Assembly: GCF_000522505.1 (NCBI RefSeq)
Contig: NZ_AZMV01000004.1
Location: 186,001-250,000, forward strand
Source: Bifidobacterium moukalabense DSM 27321
GTDB taxonomy: Bacteria > Actinomycetota > Actinomycetes > Actinomycetales > Bifidobacteriaceae
Length of the DNA: 64,000 nucleotides
Direction of reading: 5' to 3'
Of the stretch, positions 37,077 to 46,015 are shown in pieces. The notes beneath the pieces are model-generated. The model saw nothing but the letters and a program-made list of their open reading frames with translations. It was not told the DNA's origin and did not search any database. The position numbers and the translations under genes were made by a program. Each line of letters begins with the position of its first letter. Position 1 is the stretch's first letter.

Positions 37077-38126
37077 ATGAAGGCAGCAATCTATAAAGGC
37101 GTCAGGCAAATGGCGTGCGAGGATCGCCCGAAACCGACCATCGTAGAGGAGAGCGATGCGATCATCCGAGTGGTTCGCGCCTGCGTATGCGGTTCCGACC
37201 TATGGTTCTACCGTGACGGCGGCCATGACGTTGACGGCCAGACCGGCCATGAGGCCATCGGAGTGGTCGAATCCGTCGGTTCGGATGTCACCATCGCCAA
37301 GCCGGGCGATTTCGTGATCGTGCCGTTCCCGTTCAGCTGCGGCAAATGCCCGGTATGCAAGGCCGGATTCGAATCCAGCTGCCCGCACGGCGGCTATTTC
37401 GGCAGCGGTGACGGCATGGGGTGCCAGGCCGAATACCTACGCGTGCCGGAGGCCAACGGCACGCTGGTGGTCGTTCCGGGCGACGCCAAAAGCTTCTCCG
37501 ACGAAATGCTCGCCTCGCTGCTGACCCTGTCCGATGTAATGTCGACAGGCTATCATGCGGCGGCCTCCGCCGAAGTCAAGCCAGGGGATACCGCGGTCGT
37601 GTTCGGTGACGGTGCGGTCGGTCTGTGTGCGGTGCTTTCCGCCAAACTGATGGGTGCCTCCCGCATCATCTCCATGAGCCATCACGCCGATCGCCAGGAG
37701 ATCGCCCGCAAGTTCGGAGCCACTGATTTTGTGGAGGAGCGCGGTGACGAGGCCGTGGCCAAGGTGCTGGAGATGACCGACGGCTATGGTGCCGATGCGG
37801 TGCTCGAGTGCGTCGGCTCCGCCCTGTCGAACGACACGGCCATGAAGGTGGCGCGTGCCGGTGCGGTGGTCGGTCGCGTCGGTCTGCCGCATGACGTCGA
37901 AGCCGACATTCCCGGACTCTTCTTCCGCAACGTCGGTCTGCGCGGAGGCCCGGCACCGGTGCGCACCTACGACATGCGGCGACTGCTCAAGGAGGTGCTT
38001 GACGGCACCATCAATCCAGGTATCGTCTACACCGCCGAATATACGCTCGACGGCATCCAGGAGGCATATGCGGCCATGGACGAACGCCGTACCGTCAAGT
38101 CGCTGCTGCGCGTCAGCGAAGTCTGA
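37077..38126 (+). CDS. zinc-dependent alcohol dehydrogenase family protein
   Basis: A medium-chain dehydrogenase of 349 residues. Catalytic zinc ligands are C38, H58 and E59 (CVCGSDLW, GHEAIG). The structural zinc cysteines are C88, C91, C94 and C102. The NAD(P)-binding turn is VFGDGAVGLCAV. ATG 37077 follows AAAGGAG. As the second gene after an AdhR-like regulator it probably detoxifies reactive aldehydes or quinones; the substrate cannot be read from sequence. Confidence 0.92.
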   Translation: MKAAIYKGVRQMACEDRPKPTIVEESDAIIRVVRACVCGSDLWFYRDGGHDVDGQTGHEAIGVVESVGSDVTIAKPGDFVIVPFPFSCGKCPVCKAGFESSCPHGGYFGSGDGMGCQAEYLRVPEANGTLVVVPGDAKSFSDEMLASLLTLSDVMSTGYHAAASAEVKPGDTAVVFGDGAVGLCAVLSAKLMGASRIISMSHHADRQEIARKFGATDFVEERGDEAVAKVLEMTDGYGADAVLECVGSALSNDTAMKVARAGAVVGRVGLPHDVEADIPGLFFRNVGLRGGPAPVRTYDMRRLLKEVLDGTINPGIVYTAEYTLDGIQEAYAAMDERRTVKSLLRVSEV

Positions 38127-38195
38127 TCGTTCACCGGCCCCGTTGCTATTCGGGCGATACAGTGTTCACGGACGGAAACACTACGAAAGGTAGAT

Positions 38196-38954
38196 ATGTT
38201 TGAGGAATTGCACAAGAAGATGAACGCCTTCTGGAACAATGACAGGACACTGTCCGAGACGGATCCGGAATTCATCGGACTGTTCTCCGACTTCGCCTAC
38301 GATGAGGTGGTGAACGAGCCGGGCGCCAATCACCCCGATCTGGATGACAGGACGCGCTCCTTGGCGATTCTCGCCATATTGGTCGGCTGTCAGGGCATCG
38401 AAGCATTCGAAATGATGCTTCCGGTCGCCTATGAGACCGGACTGACGTCCGTGGCCATCAAGGAGATGGTGTACCAGGCCACCGCCTACTGCGGATTCGG
38501 CAGAACCCTACCGTTCCTGAGGAAGCTCAACAACTTCCTTGGCGCGGCCAATGTGCACCTGCCGCTTGAAGCGCAAGGCACCACCACGCCGGAGACGCGT
38601 GCCGAGGCGGGCGAGGCCAAGCAGATCGAGATTTTCGGTGAAGGCATGCGGGGCTTCGCGCAATCCGGTCCGGAGGAGACCCGTCACATCAACAAGTGGC
38701 TGGCCGACAACTGCTTCGGCGACTATTACACGCGCGGTGGTCTCGATACCCGCGAACGCGAGATGATCACGCTGTGCTTCCTTGCCGCGCAGGGCGGTTG
38801 CGAACCGCAGCTGACCTCGCACGCCAAGGCGAACATGGCCGTCGGAAACGAGAAATCGTTCCTGATCGCCGTGGTCTCTCAATGTATGCCATACATCGGT
38901 TATCCACGTACGTTGAATGCGATTCGTTGCATCAACGAGGCTGCGCGGAACTAG
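38196..38954 (+). CDS. carboxymuconolactone decarboxylase family protein (two repeats)
   Basis: At 252 residues it carries two AhpD/CMD-like all-helical units, about residues 35-110 (SLAILAILVGCQGIEAFEMM) and 165-245 (REREMITLCFLAAQGGC). The redox CxxC pair of true AhpD peroxidases is absent; single cysteines remain. It is therefore not an obvious peroxidase. It is most often found, as here, downstream of MerR regulators and oxidoreductases, and probably works with the dehydrogenase 70 bp upstream on a small reactive compound. GAAAGGTAG precedes ATG 38196. Confidence 0.87.
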   Translation: MFEELHKKMNAFWNNDRTLSETDPEFIGLFSDFAYDEVVNEPGANHPDLDDRTRSLAILAILVGCQGIEAFEMMLPVAYETGLTSVAIKEMVYQATAYCGFGRTLPFLRKLNNFLGAANVHLPLEAQGTTTPETRAEAGEAKQIEIFGEGMRGFAQSGPEETRHINKWLADNCFGDYYTRGGLDTREREMITLCFLAAQGGCEPQLTSHAKANMAVGNEKSFLIAVVSQCMPYIGYPRTLNAIRCINEAARN

Positions 38955-38966
38955 CCCCAGGGGCAC

Positions 38967-39011
38967 ATTGCGGGAGGGCCATCCGACTAAGCCGGATGGC
39001 CCTCCCGCAAT
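38967..39011. terminator. 19-bp perfect stem between convergent genes
   Basis: 38967-38985 and 38993-39011 are exact inverted complements with a 7-base loop, midway between a plus-strand and a minus-strand stop codon. It is a bidirectional terminator by position, although T-runs are absent. Confidence 0.65.
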
Positions 39012-39019
39012 GATAGGGG

Positions 39020-40141
39020 TCACTCGCCCCAGACCTCCTCGGCGACGGACCGCACGAGCGCGATCTTGGCCCACTGCTGATCCTCGGTGAGCTTGTTGCC
39101 CTCTTCGGTGGAGGCGAAACCGCACTGTGTGGACAGGCACAGGCGGTCCAGCGGAACGTACCGGCTGGCTTCCTGAATGCGATCCTTGATGGTCTGCCGG
39201 TCCTCAAGCTCTGGCTTCTTGGAGGTAATCAGCCCAAGCACAACCTTCTTGTCTCCGGAAACCTTGGCGAGCGGTTCGAAATCGCCGGAACGGTCATCAT
39301 CGAACTCGAGATAGTAGGCGTCCACGTTCTCCTCGCCGAACAGCTTGGACGCCACTGGGGCATAGCCACCGGAGGAGAGCCAGGTGGAATGGAAGTTGCC
39401 ACGGCACACGTGGGTGGTGATAACCAGGTCCTCCGGCTGACCGGCGATCACGGCATTGATGACATCGAGGTTCTCCTGCTGCAGGCGCAGGGCGTCCTCG
39501 TCACTCCAGCCAAGGCGTTCGCGAACGCTCCTGTCGCACAGACGGGTCCACGTGCAGTCGTCGAACTGTACGTTGCGGCAACCGGCGGCATACAGATCCG
39601 CAATGACCTGCCGATAGGCGGCCACGATATCGCCGGTCAGCTCGTCATCATCCCTATAGTATGCGTCATACGGATAGGCGGAGGCGTTGCCGGTGAGCAC
39701 AAAGCGGGTCTGGGCGGGAGACGGCATGGTCTGACGAGCCACGGTGTCGCCATCCTCGAATCGCTTGACGAATTTGAAATGTTCGATGAACGGGTGGCCG
39801 TGGCCGTCGATTTTGCCGGTGACGGTGGCGGTGTCGGCCGGGGTGACCTCATCATGGAAGGCGACACGGTGTGCGGCCGCGGCATGGTCCACGCCGTTGA
39901 GGCCCCACATGAAATCGAAATGCCACCAACCGCGGCGGAATTCGCCGTCGGTGATGACATGCAGGCCTGCCGCCTTCTGCCTGGCGACCAGGTCGGTGAT
40001 GAGCCTGTCTTCCACGGCCTTGAGCATGGCCTCGTCGATTCTGCCGGCGGCGAAGTCGGCTCGGGCCGTCTTAAGTTCGTCCGGACGCAAGTAGGAGCCG
40101 ACCACGTCGGCATGGAACGGTGCGCTATGGGAATACGCCAT
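39020..40141 (-). CDS. MetE C-terminal-domain-like methyltransferase (YxjG/YxjH type)
   Basis: A stand-alone single TIM barrel of 373 residues related to the C-terminal half of MetE. It has the zinc-ligand sequences THVCRGNFHSTW and STQCGFAS, VITDGEFRRGWWHFDF near residue 63, and DDCTW at the substrate end. Bacillus YxjG/YxjH proteins with this form are controlled by methionine and accept alternative methyl donors. As the full MetE is also present, this may use another donor or acceptor. GAAGGAGC precedes ATG 40141. Confidence 0.88.
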   Translation of the reverse strand: MAYSHSAPFHADVVGSYLRPDELKTARADFAAGRIDEAMLKAVEDRLITDLVARQKAAGLHVITDGEFRRGWWHFDFMWGLNGVDHAAAAHRVAFHDEVTPADTATVTGKIDGHGHPFIEHFKFVKRFEDGDTVARQTMPSPAQTRFVLTGNASAYPYDAYYRDDDELTGDIVAAYRQVIADLYAAGCRNVQFDDCTWTRLCDRSVRERLGWSDEDALRLQQENLDVINAVIAGQPEDLVITTHVCRGNFHSTWLSSGGYAPVASKLFGEENVDAYYLEFDDDRSGDFEPLAKVSGDKKVVLGLITSKKPELEDRQTIKDRIQEASRYVPLDRLCLSTQCGFASTEEGNKLTEDQQWAKIALVRSVAEEVWGE

Positions 40142-40357
40142 TGAATGCTCCTTCAGGTGCTGCTGTCACAATACCTACAGAAGACTATCCAATTCCCCCG
40201 AAGCGAGTGAATACGCCGTCAAGCATGTGAGATGGCGATGATTCCCATCGGGCGTAATGAAGACGGTCATTCCTGAGCGATCCGTCGGTTTTCGGCCGTC
40301 ACTGTTCCCGCATGCGACTACGATGCGATGCAGGACATCGAACACGAGGAGTTCTTC

Positions 40358-41071
40358 ATGAACGTTCTGGCACTGGCGGAAGCCTGGTGGGCCCAGCACA
40401 GCATCCATCTTGATCAGGAACCGCCCGGAGATCGTTTCGGCACCATCATGGTCGAAGGGGATACGCATTCGATGCCATTGCGCATGGTGGCCATCGGCGA
40501 TTCGATGATCGCCGGCTGCGGTGTCGATGACCAGGCACACGGATTCGCGCCGGATCTGGCCATCGTCTTCTCCCGTGTACTGAATCGTTCCGTCACATGG
40601 GAATCCCATGGCAGGCTCGGCGCCACCATTCGCCGTGTGCGCTATCGCCTGTTGCCGGAGGTCGAAGGCGGGGCCGATCTACTGGTGCTGTGCGCCGGCT
40701 CCAATGACCTGATGGCGCGACGGAGTCTGGGGGAATGGCGGACCGATCTGGCCTCGACCATTGACGAGGCGAAAACGCTCAGCGACAACATCATCGTGTT
40801 CAGTGCCGGGCAGCTTTATCGCAGTCCATCCCTTGGCAAGGCGTTGCGTCAGGTCATCGAGCATATGACCGACGAGCAGACCGCCGCCAGCAAAGCCATC
40901 TGCGAACAGAAGCAGGTGCTGTTCCTCGACATGACCCATGAAGATGTGCACGCCGATCAGGAACGCTTCTACGCGCATGATAATTTCCATCCAAGCGACT
41001 ATGGCTACTCCTACATGGCCGAATGCACCGCAACGATGGCAGGGGACTGGTTGAAGGCCCGTCTCGGTTGA
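40358..41071 (+). CDS. SGNH/GDSL hydrolase
   Basis: A 237-residue esterase-like protein. The catalytic Ser is S49 in AIGDSMIAG, block III is CAGSNDL, and the Asp/His pair is in FHPSDYGY, with the order of the SGNH fold intact. No signal peptide is evident, so it acts in the cytoplasm; the substrate is unknown. ATG 40358 follows GAGGAG at 8 nt; an in-frame ATG at 40328 is less well placed. It is divergent from the MetE-like gene. Confidence 0.86.
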   Translation: MNVLALAEAWWAQHSIHLDQEPPGDRFGTIMVEGDTHSMPLRMVAIGDSMIAGCGVDDQAHGFAPDLAIVFSRVLNRSVTWESHGRLGATIRRVRYRLLPEVEGGADLLVLCAGSNDLMARRSLGEWRTDLASTIDEAKTLSDNIIVFSAGQLYRSPSLGKALRQVIEHMTDEQTAASKAICEQKQVLFLDMTHEDVHADQERFYAHDNFHPSDYGYSYMAECTATMAGDWLKARLG

Positions 41072-41156
41072 TATTCGAAGGAAATGCGACGTCGTGACCG
41101 GTACTCATGATTGAATGGGACTGACAACCAACCGCATCGTAAGGAATGGAAAGGCA

Positions 41157-42182
41157 ATGAGCGAGTCGCACGACCCCGCAAATGACGGTATCGACATGGA
41201 CAGGCCGGGGGAGGTGCGGGAAGCCGAGCATCAGGGTGCGGCCGTCAAGGCGGCACTGGGCGCGAACATCGGCGTCGCCATTGCGAAACTCTGTGCGGCG
41301 TTCTTCACCGGATCGTCCGCCATGCTGTCCGAATCCGTACATTCCATCGCCGACTGTTCCAATGAAATCGTGCTGATGGCCGGTGGCCGGTTCTCCCGGC
41401 GCCAAACCGATGTCGACCATCCGTTTGGCCTGTATCGCGCCAAATATCTGGCATCGTTCGTTGTGGCCACGTTGCTGTTTTTCGTCGGCGGATTCTTCTC
41501 GACGTCCGAAGCGGTCAAGAAGCTCATCGCCATCGTTGAGAACCCGGCATTGCGTGACGTGAACCGGATGGAATTGCTCGTCGCATTCGTCGTGGTGGTA
41601 ATCAGTGCGGTTCTCGAAGGTTACGGTCTGCACCAGAGTGTCAAGGAGGCCAATGAGCGCATGGACCGCACGGACACCCCGCGTATGGGGATATTTCGGT
41701 TCTGGCGCCACACCAAATCCGCTGAGCTTGCTTCGGTGATTATGGAGGATACGCTCGCCCTGATCGGCCTGGGCTTCGCAGGCGGCGGCATCGGACTTGC
41801 GATTCTGCTTGACAATGAGACGTTCGATGCGTTGGGCGGTCTGATGGTCGGCCTTGTGCTGATCGCCGGCTCGCTGCTGCTGGCGTTCAAATCGGGTTCG
41901 TTGCTGATCGGCGAGGCAGTGGAACCGGATACCCGTACGAAAATCGTCAACGCGGTCACCACCACACCGGGCGTGGAACGGCTATTGAACATGCAGACCG
42001 TGCACATGTCGGAAGACGACATCCTGCTGTGTGTCAAGGTGCAGACCAGCAAGCTCGATCGCGACTACGACGTCGAAACCGTCGATAAGATCGAGCAGGC
42101 CGTACGCAACGCGCTGCCGTGGTATAACTTCGAAATCTACGTGGAACCTGACATCTACAGTGCCAGGCACGTGCAGGCGTAG
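41157..42182 (+). CDS. cation diffusion facilitator transporter
   Basis: A CDF-family divalent metal/proton antiporter of 341 residues. A charged N-terminus (about 25 residues) precedes six predicted membrane helices. Metal-site residues appear in SVHSIADCSNE (second helix) and in a later helix (VIMEDTLALIGL), and DVDHPFGLYRAKYL is the conserved loop. The cytoplasmic C-terminal domain carries the MQTVHMSEDDILLCVKV segment. Zinc or manganese export is most likely. ATG 41157 follows GGAAAGG. Confidence 0.9.
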   Translation: MSESHDPANDGIDMDRPGEVREAEHQGAAVKAALGANIGVAIAKLCAAFFTGSSAMLSESVHSIADCSNEIVLMAGGRFSRRQTDVDHPFGLYRAKYLASFVVATLLFFVGGFFSTSEAVKKLIAIVENPALRDVNRMELLVAFVVVVISAVLEGYGLHQSVKEANERMDRTDTPRMGIFRFWRHTKSAELASVIMEDTLALIGLGFAGGGIGLAILLDNETFDALGGLMVGLVLIAGSLLLAFKSGSLLIGEAVEPDTRTKIVNAVTTTPGVERLLNMQTVHMSEDDILLCVKVQTSKLDRDYDVETVDKIEQAVRNALPWYNFEIYVEPDIYSARHVQA

Positions 42183-42214
42183 CCTGCCGGCTGGCCGATG
42201 GAAGAAAAGCTCCG

Positions 42215-43816
42215 CTACTCTTCAGCGACCAGTTCCAGATACGAATCGTTCCACAAATCCTCGTCGCCATCGGGCATCAGCAGCACACGCTCCGGGTTGA
42301 GCGCCTGCACTGCGCCCTCATCGTGCGTGACCAGCACGATCGCGCCCTCATACTTGGCGATGGCCTTGAGAATCTCCTCGCGGGAAGCCGGATCGAGATT
42401 GTTGGTCGGCTCGTCGAGCAGCAGCACGTTCGCACGTGAAGTCACCAGAGTCGCCAATGCCAATCGGGTCTTCTCACCGCCCGACAGCACACGGGCCGGT
42501 TTCAGCGCATCATCACCGGAAAACAGGAACGAACCCAGAATGGAACGAGCCTGTGTGTCATTCAGCTCCGGCGCGACATGAATCAGATTCTCCAACACGG
42601 TGGCATCAAGATCCAGCGTGTCGTGTTCCTGCGCGAAATAGCCGATCTTGCAGCCATGACCATATTCCACGGAGCCGGTATCCGGATCCTCCAAATGGGC
42701 GAGCAGACGCAGGGTGGTGGTCTTGCCGGCGCCGTTGTAGCCCAGAATCACCACTCGCGAACCCTTGTCGATCGCCAGGTTCACGCCGGCGAACACGATG
42801 TTCGAACCGTACGCCTTGGAGATGTCCTTCGCCATGATCGGCGTACGGCCGCATGCCGCCGGCTCCGGGAACCGGATATCCGCCACCTTTTCCTTCTTCT
42901 GCGCTTCGGACGTGTTCTCCAGCAGTTTTTCCGCACGGCGCATCATATTCTGCGCGGCCACGGCCTTGGTGGCCTTCGCATGCAGGCGGATGCCCTGCTG
43001 CATCAGGCGTTCGGCCTTCTTTTCGGCAACTTCGCGCTCGCGGCGGCGACGTTCCTCATCGACCACACGCTGGTGCAGGTATGCCTTCCAGCCAAGGGAG
43101 TACATGTCGATCTGGCCGAGTTGCGCGTCCAAGTGCCACACCTTGTTCACCACTTCGTCAAGCAGTTCGGTGGAGTGGGAGATGACCAGGAACCCGCCCT
43201 CATACTTCTTCAGGTAACCGCGTAGCCATTCGATGGAGTCGGCGTCCAAATGGTTGGTCGGCTCATCGAGGATCAGCGTATCCGCATCGGAGAACAGGAT
43301 ACGCGCCAGCTCGATACGGCGTCGCTGTCCGCCGGACAACGTGCCCAGTTGCTGGCCCATCACATCCTGCGGCAGGCCAAGGCTCGCCGCCATCGCGGTC
43401 GCCTCGGACTGCGCCGCATAGCCGCCGGCCTTTTCAAAATCCTGCATGGCCTTGTCGTAGCGATTCATGGCCTTGGTCATGACGTCCGGATCCGGATCGG
43501 TCATGTCTTTCTCGGCCTTGCGGATGCGCCTGATGATGGTGGCGATGTCGCGCGCGCTCATCATGCGGTCGAGCGCGGTCTGCTCCGGATCCGCGGCATG
43601 CGTGTCTTGCGGCAGATAGCCGAGTTTGCCGGAAACGCGCACCTTGCCGGCAGTGGGCAGCATATCGCCGGTGATCACGCGGGTCAACGTGGTCTTGCCG
43701 GCGCCGTTGCGGCCGACCAGACCGATCTTGTCGCCTTTGGCGACATGGAAGTTGGTGGGATGCAGCAGCGTGCGTGCGCCGATCTGAATCTCAAGCTCCT
43801 GCGCTTCAATCGCCAT
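42215..43816 (-). CDS. ABC-F family ATPase
   Basis: Two ABC domains on one 533-residue chain without membrane segments. The first has GRNGAGKTT and LSGGQRRR, the second GYNGAGKTT and LSGGEKTR. They are joined by an Arg/Lys/Glu-rich linker (RRRREREVAEKKAERL) of the kind that reaches into the ribosomal E/P site. Such proteins act on ribosomes in translation control. All nucleotide-binding motifs are intact, in contrast with the second ABC-F protein at 46 kb. It is probably a housekeeping actinobacterial ABC-F. Confidence 0.93.
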   Translation of the reverse strand: MAIEAQELEIQIGARTLLHPTNFHVAKGDKIGLVGRNGAGKTTLTRVITGDMLPTAGKVRVSGKLGYLPQDTHAADPEQTALDRMMSARDIATIIRRIRKAEKDMTDPDPDVMTKAMNRYDKAMQDFEKAGGYAAQSEATAMAASLGLPQDVMGQQLGTLSGGQRRRIELARILFSDADTLILDEPTNHLDADSIEWLRGYLKKYEGGFLVISHSTELLDEVVNKVWHLDAQLGQIDMYSLGWKAYLHQRVVDEERRRREREVAEKKAERLMQQGIRLHAKATKAVAAQNMMRRAEKLLENTSEAQKKEKVADIRFPEPAACGRTPIMAKDISKAYGSNIVFAGVNLAIDKGSRVVILGYNGAGKTTTLRLLAHLEDPDTGSVEYGHGCKIGYFAQEHDTLDLDATVLENLIHVAPELNDTQARSILGSFLFSGDDALKPARVLSGGEKTRLALATLVTSRANVLLLDEPTNNLDPASREEILKAIAKYEGAIVLVTHDEGAVQALNPERVLLMPDGDEDLWNDSYLELVAEE

Positions 43817-43898
43817 GCCGTAATACCTCTAGTCTTTCATGTTCCTTCAAACGCCAATCGAATATCATAGCGAACACCCGCAACCGTTCCCGGCCGCC

Positions 43899-44615
43899 TC
43901 ACGGTTCATTTTCAAACAGATGCCGGAACAACGATTCGCGACGATTGATGAAGGCCTTGGTGATTTGGTAGCTGTCCGTATCCTCATAATCGCAGGGATG
44001 GACGCCGGTTTCGTCGAATGACAGGATTCCCGCATCCGGCAGGCCGAGCAGGATCGGTGAATGGGTGGCAATGATGAATTGCGATCCGCCGTTCGCCATA
44101 CGGTGCATGTGCTCCAGCAGAGTCAACTGTCGTTGCGGCGAAAGTGCGGATTCGGGTTCATCCATAAGATAGAGGCCCCTTCCCGTGCGGGACAGGAGAA
44201 TCTCCAGAAAACCTTCGCCGTGCGACATCTCGTGCAAACGAGACATGTTGTCGTAGCCGCGACCGTACTCACGGGCCTGCGTCGCCAACGTGAAGAAGCT
44301 TTCCGCACGCAGGAAAAAGCTGGATGGGCCGATCGCACGTTGCCGGTATACCGTCATCGCTTCGGCGAGGTCTGACGTGTCGTCGTACGTGCTGAACCGG
44401 TAGTTGCGCGTGCCTCCTTCCGCATTGAAGCCGCAGACGACGGCGATGGCCTCCAGCAGAGTCGATTTGCCGCTACCGTTCTCGCCGACCAGAAAGGTGA
44501 CGTTCTTATGGAATCCAAGTTCGTCAAGCGAACGCAACGAGGGGATTCGACTGGCGTATGAATCGGCCAGCATACTCCAATCGATGCGCAGTCCCGACAC
44601 AATCAGATCGTCCAT
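43899..44615 (-). CDS. small AAA/ABC-type ATPase (COG3910-like)
   Basis: A single SMC-like ATPase domain of 238 residues. Walker A is GENGSGKST, the signature region is EMSHGEGFLEIL, Walker B is LYLMDEPESALSP, and the switch segment is FIIATHSPILL. It is predicted to be cytoplasmic; the family is widespread, and its targets are unknown. ATG 44615 with TAGGGAG upstream was chosen; the in-frame extension to 44744 has no similarity. It could be cotranscribed with the ABC-F gene 82 bp downstream. Confidence 0.85.
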   Translation of the reverse strand: MDDLIVSGLRIDWSMLADSYASRIPSLRSLDELGFHKNVTFLVGENGSGKSTLLEAIAVVCGFNAEGGTRNYRFSTYDDTSDLAEAMTVYRQRAIGPSSFFLRAESFFTLATQAREYGRGYDNMSRLHEMSHGEGFLEILLSRTGRGLYLMDEPESALSPQRQLTLLEHMHRMANGGSQFIIATHSPILLGLPDAGILSFDETGVHPCDYEDTDSYQITKAFINRRESLFRHLFENEP

Positions 44616-44870
44616 GCTCCCTACGAAACCACACTTCCACATCCGACGGAACCAACTTACAGACCGGTGGCGTGACTCGATGCACGCAACGACTCCATCA
44701 GCTTCGTATGTCCCTATAGCTCTCCTGCATAACGCATACGCCATTTCAAATTATATGGCGGTCCGCAGGGAAGGATGCTATATTGCGTTGCCGCAGCGGA
44801 CGAAACGAATCATCCACTTGCGTGAACGATCCGCTACAGTGGTGTCGGAACCATTCAGGAGGGAAGAAGC

Positions 44871-45476
44871 ATGGCAAAGGCTTTGATCGTGGTGGATGTG
44901 CAGCCGACGTTTTGCGAAGGAGGCGAACTTGGTGTACAGGGAGGCAATGCGGTCGCCGAACGTATCGCGGATTATGTGAACGCACACCGGAGCGAGTACG
45001 CATATATCGCGACCACGCAGGACTGGCATATCGAGCCGGGGACCCACTGGTCCGAGCATCCTGACTTCGTGGATACCTGGCCGGTGCATGGCAAGGCCGG
45101 AACCGCCAATGCCGAACTGCATCCCGCCATCGCCGCATTGAACATCGATCATCATTTCAAGAAGGGCCAGTATTCGCCCTCATATTCCGGCTTCGAAGGC
45201 TTCGAGGACAACACCGACCGCATCCCCACCCGCGAAGAAGTCTCCGCCGCCATGGCCGCAGGCAAGACACTCGCCAACGGGTTGAAGACCGCAGGCATCA
45301 CACGGGTCGATGTGGTCGGACTGGCCGAATCGCACTGCGTCAAGGAGACCGCTCTCGACGCAAAAAAGCTGGGGTTCGAAGTGCATGTCATCGAAAACCT
45401 GACCGAACCGGTCAGTGAGGAACTCGGTATCGCAGCCCGTCGGCGGATGAGCGAGGCCGACATCATCCTCGACTGA
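44871..45476 (+). CDS. pncA: nicotinamidase / isochorismatase-family hydrolase
   Basis: A cysteine hydrolase of 201 residues with the PncA triad: D9 (VVDVQ), a Lys at 97-98 (HHFKKGQY) and C156 (ESHCVKET). Metal ligands D51 and H53 (QDWH) and a following His also fit. Nicotinamidase would recycle nicotinamide to nicotinate for NAD synthesis. The best match is the nicotinamidase branch rather than isochorismatase. GGAGGGAAG precedes ATG 44871. Confidence 0.88.
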   Translation: MAKALIVVDVQPTFCEGGELGVQGGNAVAERIADYVNAHRSEYAYIATTQDWHIEPGTHWSEHPDFVDTWPVHGKAGTANAELHPAIAALNIDHHFKKGQYSPSYSGFEGFEDNTDRIPTREEVSAAMAAGKTLANGLKTAGITRVDVVGLAESHCVKETALDAKKLGFEVHVIENLTEPVSEELGIAARRRMSEADIILD

Positions 45477-45531
45477 TCGGTCCCAATCAGCAGATATCAA
45501 TCCGACTCCCAAATACTAGGAGGGGCGACCA

Positions 45532-45924
45532 ATGAAAATCGAACGAAAAATGCCCACACCCGAGCAATTCGAGGCGATATATCGTTCTGTGGGATGGGAT
45601 GCACCCGGATTGGAACAGATCAGGGTTGCATTGAATCACTCGTTGCAAGGATTCATGATTTTTGATGATGGCAAGCCCATCGGTATGGCCAGACTCCTCG
45701 GTGATTACGCCATGGCATATCTCATCAAAGATGTGGCAGTGCTTCCCGAGTATCAACATAGGGGAGCTGGCACCCTACTTATGCTACGATGGGATATGTC
45801 AAATGTTTTAAATCCTCCCATATGCCAAGAGGGTTTTCGGGAAAGAGAAACGGAACATTGCGTATCTAACGAGCGACGAATACCGTCGGCAGAACCGTGC
45901 GCGTTGAAGCGCACTGCCGCGTAG
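45532..45924 (+). pseudogene. truncated GNAT acetyltransferase
   Basis: The first 84 residues are a clear GNAT N-terminal half: MIFDDGKPIGMARLLGDY followed by the acetyl-CoA loop VAVLPEYQHRGAGTLLM. After that the family similarity ends. The remaining 46 residues (SNVLNPPICQEGFRERETE onward) do not resemble the expected last helices, so the acceptor-binding end is gone. The gene probably lost its 3' part in the event that brought the following ABC-F gene. Start ATG 45532 has AGGAGGGG upstream, so a shortened protein may still be made. Confidence 0.65.
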
Positions 45925-46015
45925 CCTGCTCGTATGCACATTTCACGGTTCCGTATTCGTTCGTTTTTTCACAATGAAGACCCGCAGTGCGCCTGTATGA
46001 GAAAGAAGCCCATAC

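Noticed and set aside
43816..44615. AAA ATPase plus ABC-F as a retron- or OLD-like defence pair
   Set aside because: The small ATPase lacks a TOPRIM or nuclease partner, and the adjacent ABC-F is of housekeeping type; proximity alone is not evidence.
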